From assembly GCA_963739045.1 (NCBI GenBank), contig CAVTYY010000011.1, positions 124,001 through 188,000 on the forward strand: a DNA stretch of 64,000 nt, in the 5' to 3' direction. A program made the position numbers and the translations under genes. The DNA comes from Halobacillus_B sp963739045. Its GTDB lineage: Bacteria > Bacillota > Bacilli > Bacillales > Halobacillaceae. Below, piece after piece: positions 35,100 through 43,738 of this stretch. The notes under the pieces are model-generated. The model searched no databases. It was given only the letters and a program-made list of their open reading frames with translations, and was not told the DNA's origin. How positions within the stretch are numbered: position 1 is the first letter of the stretch; every line of letters starts with the position of its first letter.

Positions 35100-35614
35100 T
35101 AATCAAGCAGCCCCTCTATTGGATCAATAATAACTTTCTGCTCAGCTGGATTCACTTCTTTAACTACTTCCTCAATATAAGGAATAAGTAAATCGCCTTT
35201 AGCAGGACGTTCTATCACCCAAACATCATTGGCCCCAGGTGTTAAAATTTCCTTCACTCGACCTAGTTCCTCTCCAGATACTAAATAAACAGAACAACCG
35301 ATGATTTCATGAAAATAAAATTCATGCTCTCCCAGTTCTTCCTGTTCTTTCGAAGTAACCATAAGCATTCCATTTTTGTAACCTTCTACATCATTGATAG
35401 TCGAATGATCTGCAAAAGTTAGTAAATCAAATCCTTTATGCATGCGATGACTTTTAACAACAAGCGGTTTTGGTTCCTGGTTATTATTTGCCCAATACAA
35501 TAGCTGACCAGGTTCAAATCGTTCTTCGAAATCTGTAATTCTCTGAACCTTTACTTCACCTTTAATGCCATGCGTATTTATGATTTTCCCTACGTTAAAC
35601 ATCGTATCTGTCAT
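35099..35614 (-). CDS. rimM: RimM, 16S rRNA processing protein
   Basis: The 171-residue protein has the RimM N-terminal domain (FNVGKIINTHGIKGEVKVQR) and a PRC-barrel C-terminal domain (GRVKEILTPGANDVWVIERP; DLLIPYIEEVVKEVNP). It matures the 30S head by binding S19. It lies between ylqD and trmD. Confidence 0.97.
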   Translation of the reverse strand: MTDTMFNVGKIINTHGIKGEVKVQRITDFEERFEPGQLLYWANNNQEPKPLVVKSHRMHKGFDLLTFADHSTINDVEGYKNGMLMVTSKEQEELGEHEFYFHEIIGCSVYLVSGEELGRVKEILTPGANDVWVIERPAKGDLLIPYIEEVVKEVNPAEQKVIIDPIEGLLD

Positions 35615-35622
35615 GTATCTGA

Positions 35623-36009
35623 TTACCTCGCTCGTATAACTATTCCATCTTTAATAACAATTTTCTGATTAAGAACTGCTTCACTCCAGATATCTCCCTC
35701 TTCAACAGGAAGAAGCGCTTCGACATCTTCGGTCTCTAATTCACTGCCATCCGGCAGTACATCCAGTTGCTTCAGCTGCTGTTCAATCCAGCGCAATTGA
35801 TCTTTGCGCCTGCTGATTTCTCTGGAAAAACGCCTTTCTACCTCTTGTTTGGAAATGCCAGACTTTTTCTCAAGCTTCTTTTGTTCAAATGTAAGATGGT
35901 GACACTCTTGTTCTAATTGTTTCATGCGGCCGTCAAACCGATCCTTTAAAAGATTACGGCTGTTAGAAGTCAATACTTGCTTCACCGGAATACGTCTGAT
36001 GATTTGCAT
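35623..36009 (-). CDS. ylqD: YlqD family protein, function unknown
   Basis: The 128-residue protein starts MQIIRRIPVKQVLTSNSRNL and has a central highly charged coiled coil (about residues 27-90). A small C-terminal beta part (SEAVLNQKIVIKDGIVIRAR) follows. It belongs to the YlqD family, conserved between khpA and rimM in Bacilli, with no established function. A terminator-like hairpin sits between it and khpA. Confidence 0.88.
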   Translation of the reverse strand: MQIIRRIPVKQVLTSNSRNLLKDRFDGRMKQLEQECHHLTFEQKKLEKKSGISKQEVERRFSREISRRKDQLRWIEQQLKQLDVLPDGSELETEDVEALLPVEEGDIWSEAVLNQKIVIKDGIVIRAR

Positions 36010-36042
36010 TCACCGTCCGCCTCTCGTAAAAAAATCTGAATG

Positions 36043-36077
36043 GTAAAAAAGGGAAAGGTTTCCCTCTCCCTTTTTAC
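36043..36077 (-). terminator. Hairpin after khpA, internal to the rpsP-trmD operon
   Basis: The near-perfect stem GTAAAAAGGGAGAGG / CCTTTCCCTTTTTTAC has a GAAA loop; on the minus strand the 3' arm is T-rich, so it can act as an intrinsic terminator. It overlaps the khpA stop codon. Partial termination here would keep rpsP-khpA more abundant than ylqD-rimM-trmD. Confidence 0.6.
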
Positions 36078-36301
36078 ATGATATCCAGATAGATTCTTTT
36101 TTCAGAATCAGAGCCTGCCGCGTAAACGACAGTTCGGATCGCCTTGGCAATCCGCCCGTTTTTACCAATGACCTTACCGACATCATCCGGATGAACGGTT
36201 AAGTGGTAAATCGTCTTGCGATCTTCCTCTTTCGTTTCAATCCTGATGTCTTCAGGGTGGTCCACAAGCGGCGTAACGATCGTTTCGATTAAGGCTTTCA
36301 T
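36074..36301 (-). CDS. khpA: KhpA (YlqC), KH-domain RNA-binding protein
   Basis: The 75-residue single KH domain has the motif VGKVIGKNGRIAKAIRTVVY (the GxxG loop is GKNG). In Gram-positive bacteria KhpA partners KhpB and affects cell division and sRNA binding. It follows rpsP by 12 bases. Confidence 0.95.
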   Translation of the reverse strand: MKALIETIVTPLVDHPEDIRIETKEEDRKTIYHLTVHPDDVGKVIGKNGRIAKAIRTVVYAAGSDSEKRIYLDIM

Positions 36302-36313
36302 GATATCACTTCT

Positions 36314-36586
36314 TTACTTTTGGTTTTTCTTGTCGTGAAATTGCTTCATGATGCCTTCTTTTGAGAATAAGTTGCGAACCGTATCACTAGGCTGAGCACC
36401 ATTTGACATCCAGTCAACTGCTTTGTCAGCATCCAGCTTAACCTCTACAGGGTTAGCCACCGGATTATATGTGCCGATTTGCTCAATGAAACGTCCATCA
36501 CGAGGTGAACGTGAATCTGCTACTACTACACGGTAAAATGGGTTACGTTTAGAGCCCATACGTTTAAGGCGAATTTTTACTGCCAT
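36314..36586 (-). CDS. rpsP: Ribosomal protein S16
   Basis: The 90-residue protein starts MAVKIRLKRMGSKRNPFYRV and contains DSRSPRDGRFIEQIGTYNP, diagnostic for S16, an early 30S assembly protein. It is the first gene of the rpsP-khpA-ylqD-rimM-trmD operon. Confidence 0.99.
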   Translation of the reverse strand: MAVKIRLKRMGSKRNPFYRVVVADSRSPRDGRFIEQIGTYNPVANPVEVKLDADKAVDWMSNGAQPSDTVRNLFSKEGIMKQFHDKKNQK

Positions 36587-36632
36587 GTTTAAATACCTCC
36601 ATAAATTTCATAAGTGTTTCACACAATTTTAG

Positions 36633-36661
36633 ATTTTAGCAGAACTTCAATTGTGTGTAAA
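36633..36661 (-). promoter_or_regulatory. Promoter of the rpsP operon
   Basis: TTTACA (36656-36661) and TAAAAT (36633-36638) are separated by 17 bases, directly after the ffh stop and 47 bases before rpsP. A 9-base-pair hairpin (CACACAATT / AATTGTGTG) overlaps the promoter. Confidence 0.7.
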
Positions 36662-36672
36662 GGGTTTTTCCA

Positions 36673-38013
36673 TTACATAAACGGAAATTTCATACCTTTT
36701 CCTTTTTTTCCTTTAGTATTACTCATTTGCTTCATCATTTTCTTCATGTCTTCAAACTGCTTTAACAGACGGTTAACTTCTGAAACTGAAGTACCTGATC
36801 CTTTAGCTATTCTTTTTTTGCGGCTGGCGTTCATAACAGAAGGTTCCTGACGTTCTTTCTTCGTCATTGACTGAATAATAGCTTCTACATGGACGATTTG
36901 TTTATCATCGAAAGAAACATTTTTCAGACCCTTCATTTTGCCTGCCCCTGGGATCATATTAATCAGTTCATCCAGCGGCCCCATATTTTTCACTTGTTCC
37001 ATTTGATCCAAAAAGTCTTCAAAGGTAAAGGAAGCCGTCCGCATTTTGGATTCGAGTTCCTTCGCTTGCTTTTCATCTACTTGGGTTTGAGCTTTCTCAA
37101 TTAAAGTAAGCATATCTCCCATGCCGAGAATTCGAGATGCCATACGTTCTGGGTGGAACGGCTCTAATTGATCCAGCTTCTCTCCCATACCCGCAAATTT
37201 AATCGGTTTGCCCGTGACTGCTTTAATCGACAGGGCAGCACCGCCTCGGGTATCCCCATCAAGCTTGGTAAGCAAGACACCGCTTATATCAAGCTGCTCA
37301 TCGAAACTTTCAGCTACGTTGACAGCATCCTGACCCGTCATCGAGTCAACAACGAGAAAGATCTCATCAGGTACCACAGCTTCCTTAATACGCTGCAGTT
37401 CTTCCATTAGCTCGCCATCTACATGCAAACGGCCGGCAGTATCAATAATTACATAATCATAATGTTCTTCTTTGGCGGTTTCTACTGCATTTTTGGCAAT
37501 CTCTACAGGATCAGCATCCGTCCCTTGTTCAAAGACTGGGAGACTAAGCTGCTTACCCAGCGTCTGGAGCTGCTGCACGGCTGCTGGACGATAAACGTCC
37601 GCTGCAGCTAATAACGGCTTTCGGTTATAATTTTTACGCAGCAAATTAGCCAGCTTTCCTGTGGTAGTTGTCTTACCCGCCCCTTGAAGACCGACCATCA
37701 TAATCACAGTCGGTGGTCGTTTTGCCACGGCGATCTTGCTTTCATCACCGCCCATTAGTTCGGTTAATTCTTCTTTCACTACTTTAATAACCTGTTGTCC
37801 TGGAGTCAGACTGCCCATTACTTCCTGGCCAACAGCACGCTCGCGAATGCGTTTCACGAAATCCTTGACCACTTTAAAGTTAACATCAGCCTCAAGGAGG
37901 GCAAGGCGAACTTCACGTGTCATTTCTTTTACATCTTGCTCGGTTACCTTCCCTTTGCCCTTTATTTTCTTAATCGTTTCCTGCAAACGGTCGGATAAAC
38001 CTTCAAATGCCAT
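36673..38013 (-). CDS. ffh: Ffh, signal recognition particle GTPase
   Basis: The 446-residue protein has the N domain, the GTPase G domain with G1 GLQGAGKTTTTGKLA, DTAGRLH and TKLDGD motifs, and a Met-rich C-terminal M domain (MKGLKNVSFDD to FEDMKKMMKQM). It binds signal sequences and 4.5S RNA and docks to FtsY, encoded nearby. It follows ylxM by 12 bases. Confidence 0.98.
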   Translation of the reverse strand: MAFEGLSDRLQETIKKIKGKGKVTEQDVKEMTREVRLALLEADVNFKVVKDFVKRIRERAVGQEVMGSLTPGQQVIKVVKEELTELMGGDESKIAVAKRPPTVIMMVGLQGAGKTTTTGKLANLLRKNYNRKPLLAAADVYRPAAVQQLQTLGKQLSLPVFEQGTDADPVEIAKNAVETAKEEHYDYVIIDTAGRLHVDGELMEELQRIKEAVVPDEIFLVVDSMTGQDAVNVAESFDEQLDISGVLLTKLDGDTRGGAALSIKAVTGKPIKFAGMGEKLDQLEPFHPERMASRILGMGDMLTLIEKAQTQVDEKQAKELESKMRTASFTFEDFLDQMEQVKNMGPLDELINMIPGAGKMKGLKNVSFDDKQIVHVEAIIQSMTKKERQEPSVMNASRKKRIAKGSGTSVSEVNRLLKQFEDMKKMMKQMSNTKGKKGKGMKFPFM

Positions 38014-38025
38014 TGAAGGACCCCC

Positions 38026-38355
38026 CTATTCTAAATCTAGTAATTGCTCTAGTCTGCTTTTTAAATGTTTATGACGTTCATCTGTTTCTATTTCTTTTAA
38101 CAGTTCTTGAATTAAGTTCTGCCGCTGATCAAATTTCTCATATAAACTAAGCTTCTTCTCGTATTCTTCAAGCATCGTTTCTGTTCGGCGAATATTATCA
38201 TAAACCGCTTGCCTTGAGACATCGAAGTTTTCAGATATTTCACCCAGCGAGTAATCTTCTAAAAAATACAGCTCCATATAGTTCCTTTGTTTAGGAGTCA
38301 GCAATGATTGATAGAAATCGAACAAAAAATTGACGCGTGTCGTCTTTTCAAGCAT
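38026..38355 (-). CDS. ylxM: YlxM, SRP-associated helix-turn-helix protein
   Basis: The 109-residue protein has a sigma-like helix-turn-helix (LTPKQRNYMELYFLEDYSLG then EISENFDVSRQAVYDNIRR). YlxM family members associate with the SRP GTPases and modulate them; the gene is always just before ffh in Bacilli. It has its own promoter overlapping the end of ftsY. Confidence 0.93.
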   Translation of the reverse strand: MLEKTTRVNFLFDFYQSLLTPKQRNYMELYFLEDYSLGEISENFDVSRQAVYDNIRRTETMLEEYEKKLSLYEKFDQRQNLIQELLKEIETDERHKHLKSRLEQLLDLE

Positions 38356-38399
38356 GCGCTAAGCACCCCTTGTTAAGTGAAATACCTTTACATATATGA

Positions 38400-38429
38400 A
38401 TCATAACGAAAGTCTTAAGGAGCTGTCAA
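38400..38429 (-). promoter_or_regulatory. Promoter of ylxM-ffh
   Basis: TTGACA (38424-38429, perfect -35) and TATGAT (38400-38405) are separated by 18 bases, starting 3 bases after the ftsY stop codon. There is no room for a terminator between ftsY and this promoter, so read-through from ftsY is also likely. Confidence 0.7.
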
Positions 38430-38432
38430 GTT

Positions 38433-39683
38433 TCAGCCTTGACTTTCTTCATCATACTCTTCAATCATATCAGCAAATAGACCGTAGACAAAGGCATGAG
38501 CATTAAATGTTTCCAAATCTGAAACCTTCTCTCCCAGACCTACCAATTTAACTGGAATTTCTAGCTCTTTTCGAATGGCCAGCACGATACCGCCTTTCGC
38601 TGTTCCATCGAGCTTTGTCAGAGCAATACCTGTTACATCGGTACTTGCAGCAAACGTTTTTGCCTGGCTCATTGCATTTTGACCAGTTGTGGCATCCAAA
38701 GTTAACAACACTTCATGTGGAGCACCCGGGACTTCTCTTTCAATTACTCGTTTCACTTTAGAAAGTTCATTCATTAAGTTTACTTTATTTTGCAGACGTC
38801 CAGCTGTATCACAAATAAGAACATCAGCATTTCTTGATTTTGCCGCTTTAATCCCATCGAAAATAACGGCAGCAGGATCTCCGCCCTCACTATGTTTAAT
38901 CACAGGAACCCCTGTACGCTCTCCCCAAATTTCAAGTTGTTCTATGGCACCGGCCCGGAACGTATCGCCAGCTGCCAGGGTAACTTTCTTGCCTTCTTTT
39001 TTCAGCTTGTCTGCCAGTTTTCCAATGGTTGTGGTTTTACCTACTCCATTAACACCCACAAACAGGTAAATGGTCAATCCATCCTCATTGACGGTTAAAC
39101 CCTCTAGCTCGCTTTCCTGGTCATCACCATAATACATTTCTACCAGCTTTTCTGATATAACTTCTTTCACTTCGCGGGTGTCTTTAATATTTCGGCGTTT
39201 GACTTCTAATTCTAATTCTTCAATTATTTCCATCACAGCATTTACCCCAACATCAGCGGAAATCAGCACTTCTTCCAATTCCTCAAAAAACTCTTCATCA
39301 ACCGTACGATAGCGGGCGACCAGATCGTTAATTTTACTGGAAAATGAATTTCTGGTTTTTGCCAGACCTTTTTTAAATTTAGCTGCTATTGATTCTTCTT
39401 CCTCTGCGATATCCACTGCGTCGTCTTCAGGATCTTCAGCAATAGACTCATCCAGTTCAGTCTCTTCTAACCCATCATACTCGACAGTTTCCTGGTCTGG
39501 GACTTCTGTTTCCCCCTGCAGCGGGGATTCAGCTTCCGCAGCCCCGGTAAACTCCTCAGAGTCGTCTGTCTCTTTTTCTTTCGTTTCTTCTTCACTTAAT
39601 TCTTCGGTGTTTTCGTTAGAAGAGTCGAGTTCCTCCTCTTCTGGTTTTACAAACTTTTCCTTAAGTTTTTTAAAGAAGCTCAT
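38433..39683 (-). CDS. ftsY: FtsY, SRP receptor GTPase
   Basis: The 416-residue protein has the NG domain with G1 VGVNGVGKTTTIGKLADKLK, DTAGRLQNK and TKLDGTAKGG. About the first 100 residues are an extremely acidic extension (ENTEELSEEETKEKETDDSE and similar). B. subtilis FtsY, at about 330 residues, is much shorter, so the extension is notable and fits membrane binding or halophilic adaptation. It lies 13 bases after smc. Confidence 0.97.
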   Translation of the reverse strand: MSFFKKLKEKFVKPEEEELDSSNENTEELSEEETKEKETDDSEEFTGAAEAESPLQGETEVPDQETVEYDGLEETELDESIAEDPEDDAVDIAEEEESIAAKFKKGLAKTRNSFSSKINDLVARYRTVDEEFFEELEEVLISADVGVNAVMEIIEELELEVKRRNIKDTREVKEVISEKLVEMYYGDDQESELEGLTVNEDGLTIYLFVGVNGVGKTTTIGKLADKLKKEGKKVTLAAGDTFRAGAIEQLEIWGERTGVPVIKHSEGGDPAAVIFDGIKAAKSRNADVLICDTAGRLQNKVNLMNELSKVKRVIEREVPGAPHEVLLTLDATTGQNAMSQAKTFAASTDVTGIALTKLDGTAKGGIVLAIRKELEIPVKLVGLGEKVSDLETFNAHAFVYGLFADMIEEYDEESQG

Positions 39684-39696
39684 CCTACCATCCTTT

Positions 39697-42600
39697 CTAT
39701 ACTTCCATTAATTCTGACGTCTCCTCGAGCTTAACCGAAACCAGTCTAGAGACTCCTGATTCCTGCATCGTTACGCCATATAATACATCCGATTCTTCCA
39801 TCGTGCCCTTCCGGTGCGTAATGACAATAAACTGTGTTTTCTCACTAAACTCTTTAAGAAATTTAGCAAAACGATCGACGTTTGCTTCATCGAGAGCCGC
39901 TTCCACCTCGTCCAGTACACAAAAGGGTACAGGTCTTACTCGTAAAATGGAGAAAAGTAAAGCTATCGCAGTCAATGCTCGTTCGCCGCCTGACAAGAGA
40001 CTTAAGTTCTGCAATTTCTTACCTGGAGGCTGGGCAACAATGTCAACGCCAGTATGCAGCAGGTCCTCTGGATTTGTAAGGACTAAATCAGCTTTTCCTC
40101 CGCCAAACAAGCTCCGGAAGACATCTTCAAATTCTGCTTTAATTTTGGTAAATGTATCTTCAAACCTGCGCTGCATCTCTTCATCCATTTCATTAATAAT
40201 GGAATACAAAGTATCTTTTGCTTCCAGCAAATCTTTCTGTTGACCGGTTAAGAATTCGTACCTTTGCAAAATGCGATCATATTCATCAATAGCTCCAAGG
40301 TTTACGGTACCCAGTTCTTCAATCGCGCGTTTTATTAGTTTTACGTCTGTTGCAGCCTGGGTAACATTATCAACAGGAGGATAATTTTTTTTCGCTTTTT
40401 CATAAGTCATTACGTATTCTTCCTGCAAATAATTCAGCAGATTTTCGAGTTCGACATCCTGTCTATTTGCTTTTACTTCCTTCTGCTGAATATCCTGTGC
40501 AAAATTTTCATGAAGGCGATTCTTTTCCTTTAATATTTTTTCTGCTTCTTGAACATTGATCCCGTATTGGTTCCTCTCTCTTCTTCTTTCCTGAATCAAT
40601 TGAGAAGCCGCTTCTTTTCTTTCTTTTGTTTGAATAATATGCGCTTCTACATCTTCTTCGCTTTCATTCGACTCTGCCACTTCTATCAGCTGCTGGTGGG
40701 TCTGTCTGTTTTGGCTCAGCTGCTCTTCCACTTCTCGATAAGATTCTTCAAACCGATCCACTTTCTCCTGCTGGTTTTTCACAGATGAGTCTAACTCTGC
40801 TAGAAGTATTTGCAATTCTTGAGAGCGGCCTTGTAATTTTTCTTCATCCAGCTTCTGCTGATCTTTAGTCGCACTCAGCTCATCAATTGACTTCTGAATC
40901 TCTGTAAGTTTCTTACCTATACTGCTTAGCTCTTCTTCTAACTTCTTGATATTCTCAGAAGCCCGATCCTGATCTTCGTTGTATTGAGCCTGATCTTGAT
41001 CATATAGCTTCAGCTGCTCATTTAGGTGGTTCACTTTCACTTGCAGCTCTCTCTTAGAAGACTGCAGTTCATATTCATCATTTCGAACCGTGGTTATCTT
41101 TTGCTTTAGCTGTTCTGTCTCCAATTGTTTCGTTCCAATACCTTCTTTTAAGTGCTGGACTTTCTCTTCAACTTCTTTGGTTCTGCCTTCAAAAGTAGTG
41201 ATTTTCTCCGTAAGTTCATGGAGTTCCTTCTCTCTCGTAAACAGGGATTGATTCGTTTTCTTTTGAGCCCCGCCAGACATCGATCCACCAGGATGAACCA
41301 CATCCCCATCTAGTGTCACGATCCTGAATTTCCGATTTAAATGTTTGGCTATAGCGTTAGCATTCTCCAGCGTATCAGCAATCACAATATGACCAAGCAA
41401 ATGTTGAATGGCCCGCTGAAAGGCATCATTTACTTCTACCAGTTCTCCCGCTACCCCTATGAAGCCTGAGAGATTCTTAAGTTCAGCAGCTGCCTGGCCA
41501 TGGATAGTCCGGGGCTGAATTGCCGTTAAAGGGAGAAACGTAGCTCTTCCTTTATTATGCTGCTTCAGCCAATGGATGGCATGTCTCCCTGCTTGTTCAT
41601 CTTTTACGATGACATGCTGGGCTTGTGCTCCGAGGGCGGTTTCAATAGCGGTTATTAAACGGGAAGGCACATCAATGACTTCAATCACTGCTCCCTCTAT
41701 ACCATTAAGCTTATTGCTTTCACGTGCTTTAAGTATTTCTCTAACACCTTGGAAATAGCCTGAAAAATCTTCTTTCATTTCCTCCAGCATTTCTTTTTTG
41801 GAGCGCAGCTTTTCCAAATATTGATAGCCTTTATATAACTTTTCCTGCCAATCTTCATAAGCTTTCTCATCATGATCACTAGCAGTCTCTAAGTTTCTCA
41901 GCTCACCTTCCAGCTGTCCCCTTGCTTCAGTCGTTTGAATTAACTCATTCTCCGTTTTCTGAAGGGAAGCTGCTGCATTTTCCCTTTCATCTCGCAGATC
42001 GTGAAATTTATCTTGCTGTCTGCCTTTTTTGCTGTTCAACTGAGAACGCTGCTGCTCAAGAAGTTGCTTTTCATTTCTTTTGGCAGCTTGATTATTTAAC
42101 AGCTCAATGTAATCACTTTTGAATTCTTCAATTTGTTCATCTATGTTCTGCATTCCATAATCGAGTGCCTTTGTTGTTTGTTGAAGCTCATGTTTGGTTT
42201 GTTTCCGATTCGATTTATAATGCTTCAATTTACTAGACTCTTCTTTTAGTGAAGCTTTAAATTTTTCCAGCTTTTGCTGCAGCTCGTTATATTCGACTTC
42301 TATTTTCGTTTTGTTCTCAGCATAATGTTTATGCCGTTCTTTCATTAATTCTTTCTTACCTTCTAAATTCTCGAGGTCCTTCGTAAGAACAAGCAAGGTT
42401 TCCTGCAGATCTTCAATGGACTCATCAAGTGCTTGCATTTGGTCCCTTTGCTGTTCGACTTGCTCTTGCTTCGAAACGATCGATTGCTGCAGCTCTTCCT
42501 CTTGCAGCTTAATTTGTTCAAGCTCTTCAAGGATATACTGCCACTCCTTATGAAGAGATTCTATTTGAGAGATAAGTAAAGAAATTTCCACTTGTTTTAA

Positions 42601-43263
42601 TTCCTTCTTTTTCTCTAAATAATCTTTCGCAATCGAAGCTTGTTCTTTCAGAGGCTCTAATTGTCCATCTATTTCATAGACTATATCCTCTACGCGGTTT
42701 AGGTTTTCCTGGGTTTCTCCCAATTTGAGCTCGGCTTTCTTTTTCCGTTGTTTATATTTAAGCACTCCTGCTGCTTCTTCAAATATGGACCTTCGTTCTT
42801 CTGCCTTTGAGCTGAGAATCTCCTCTACTTTTCCTTGACTTATAATGGAGAAAGCTTCTCTCCCCAAACCTGAATCCATAAATAAATCAACAATGTCCTT
42901 TAGACGGCAAGTTTGATTATTAATATAAAATTCACTTTCACCAGAGCGATAGACTCTTCTTGTTACGCTTACTTCCTGGTACTCAAGCGGAAGGGTGTGA
43001 TCCTCATTATTAAGCGTTAAAGTGACTTCTGCCATATTCAGTGCTTTTCTGGAATCACTGCCTGCAAAGATAATGTCTTCCATCTTTGATCCTCTTAAGG
43101 AACGGGCAGATTGTTCACCCAGGACCCAGCGTATCGCATCTGTGATATTACTTTTTCCACTGCCATTCGGACCGACTACAGAGGTTACCCCGCTGACAAA
43201 GTCAACGGACACTCGTTCGGCAAATGACTTAAAACCAACAGTATCTAGACGTTTGAGGAACAT
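39697..43263 (-). CDS. smc: Smc, chromosome condensation ATPase
   Basis: The 1188-residue protein has the Walker A GPNGSGKSN at residues 31-39, two long coiled coils either side of a hinge (about residues 500-670, Gly-rich VHPGGSMSGGAQ region after it). The C-terminal head has LSGGERALTAIALLFSI and Walker B FCVLDEVEAALDEANV. It condenses and segregates chromosomes with ScpAB. The ATG at 43263 (MFLKRLDTVG) follows AGGAGG at 6 bases; a longer upstream frame to 43383 lacks a site and was rejected. Confidence 0.97.
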   Translation of the reverse strand: MFLKRLDTVGFKSFAERVSVDFVSGVTSVVGPNGSGKSNITDAIRWVLGEQSARSLRGSKMEDIIFAGSDSRKALNMAEVTLTLNNEDHTLPLEYQEVSVTRRVYRSGESEFYINNQTCRLKDIVDLFMDSGLGREAFSIISQGKVEEILSSKAEERRSIFEEAAGVLKYKQRKKKAELKLGETQENLNRVEDIVYEIDGQLEPLKEQASIAKDYLEKKKELKQVEISLLISQIESLHKEWQYILEELEQIKLQEEELQQSIVSKQEQVEQQRDQMQALDESIEDLQETLLVLTKDLENLEGKKELMKERHKHYAENKTKIEVEYNELQQKLEKFKASLKEESSKLKHYKSNRKQTKHELQQTTKALDYGMQNIDEQIEEFKSDYIELLNNQAAKRNEKQLLEQQRSQLNSKKGRQQDKFHDLRDERENAAASLQKTENELIQTTEARGQLEGELRNLETASDHDEKAYEDWQEKLYKGYQYLEKLRSKKEMLEEMKEDFSGYFQGVREILKARESNKLNGIEGAVIEVIDVPSRLITAIETALGAQAQHVIVKDEQAGRHAIHWLKQHNKGRATFLPLTAIQPRTIHGQAAAELKNLSGFIGVAGELVEVNDAFQRAIQHLLGHIVIADTLENANAIAKHLNRKFRIVTLDGDVVHPGGSMSGGAQKKTNQSLFTREKELHELTEKITTFEGRTKEVEEKVQHLKEGIGTKQLETEQLKQKITTVRNDEYELQSSKRELQVKVNHLNEQLKLYDQDQAQYNEDQDRASENIKKLEEELSSIGKKLTEIQKSIDELSATKDQQKLDEEKLQGRSQELQILLAELDSSVKNQQEKVDRFEESYREVEEQLSQNRQTHQQLIEVAESNESEEDVEAHIIQTKERKEAASQLIQERRRERNQYGINVQEAEKILKEKNRLHENFAQDIQQKEVKANRQDVELENLLNYLQEEYVMTYEKAKKNYPPVDNVTQAATDVKLIKRAIEELGTVNLGAIDEYDRILQRYEFLTGQQKDLLEAKDTLYSIINEMDEEMQRRFEDTFTKIKAEFEDVFRSLFGGGKADLVLTNPEDLLHTGVDIVAQPPGKKLQNLSLLSGGERALTAIALLFSILRVRPVPFCVLDEVEAALDEANVDRFAKFLKEFSEKTQFIVITHRKGTMEESDVLYGVTMQESGVSRLVSVKLEETSELMEV

Positions 43264-43413
43264 ACTCATCCTCCTGTATTTAACAAACTTTCCTTCACTC
43301 AACTTATTTATTTTATCATAAACTATCCTGATACGGTAGGAACCTTCTCGGCTCTTCGAAGTATAAAAAATAACTTCATACACGGACTTTAGGGTTTTAA
43401 AATTCTCTGAAGT

Positions 43414-43441
43414 ATCTTATCATTAGAATTATTACATGCAA
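43414..43441 (-). promoter_or_regulatory. Candidate promoter of smc-ftsY
   Basis: TTGCAT (43436-43441) and TAAGAT (43414-43419) are separated by 16 bases. smc needs its own promoter because rnc is closed by a terminator. It lies just upstream of the plus-strand UPF0435 gene on the opposite strand, so the two transcripts could interfere. Confidence 0.45.
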
Positions 43442-43466
43442 CTGGAGCTTTGAAGGAGGAAATATA

Positions 43467-43691
43467 TTGAGTTTAGAAGAACCTACCCAAGAAAATTTAT
43501 CGATCATAATTAATGAAATTGCGGACAAAATGCAAGTCGTTAACCGATCCATTATGGATCCAGAGGATTATGATTTAGCCCACTACGAAGAGATAAAATC
43601 GCTGCACGATATTGTCGAGATGAAGGGACAGCTTAGTGTCTCCGAAATCCAGATCTTCGTTCAGGAACTAGGCAATTATCGTAAATCATAG
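43467..43691 (+). CDS. UPF0435/DUF1128 family protein (YfkK-like)
   Basis: The 74-residue acidic protein (MSLEEPTQENLSIIINEIAD; YDLAHYEEIKSLHDIVEMKG; QIFVQELGNY) has the pattern of the UPF0435 family, related to B. subtilis YfkK. Function unknown. It starts with TTG at 43467 behind GAAGGAGG at 6-7 bases. It stands alone on the plus strand between smc and rnc, which are adjacent in B. subtilis; there yfkK is elsewhere. It shares a terminator with rnc. Confidence 0.85.
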   Translation: MSLEEPTQENLSIIINEIADKMQVVNRSIMDPEDYDLAHYEEIKSLHDIVEMKGQLSVSEIQIFVQELGNYRKS

Positions 43692-43700
43692 CATAGCTAA

Positions 43701-43738
43701 TAAAAGCCCGTACGGAAATAATTCCGTACGGGCTTTTA
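43701..43738. terminator. Bidirectional terminator between the UPF0435 gene and rnc
   Basis: A 16-base-pair perfect stem (AAAAGCCCGTACGGAA / TTCCGTACGGGCTTTT) has a 4-base loop and T-rich ends on both strands. It lies 9 bases after the plus-strand stop and abuts the rnc stop. Confidence 0.9.
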
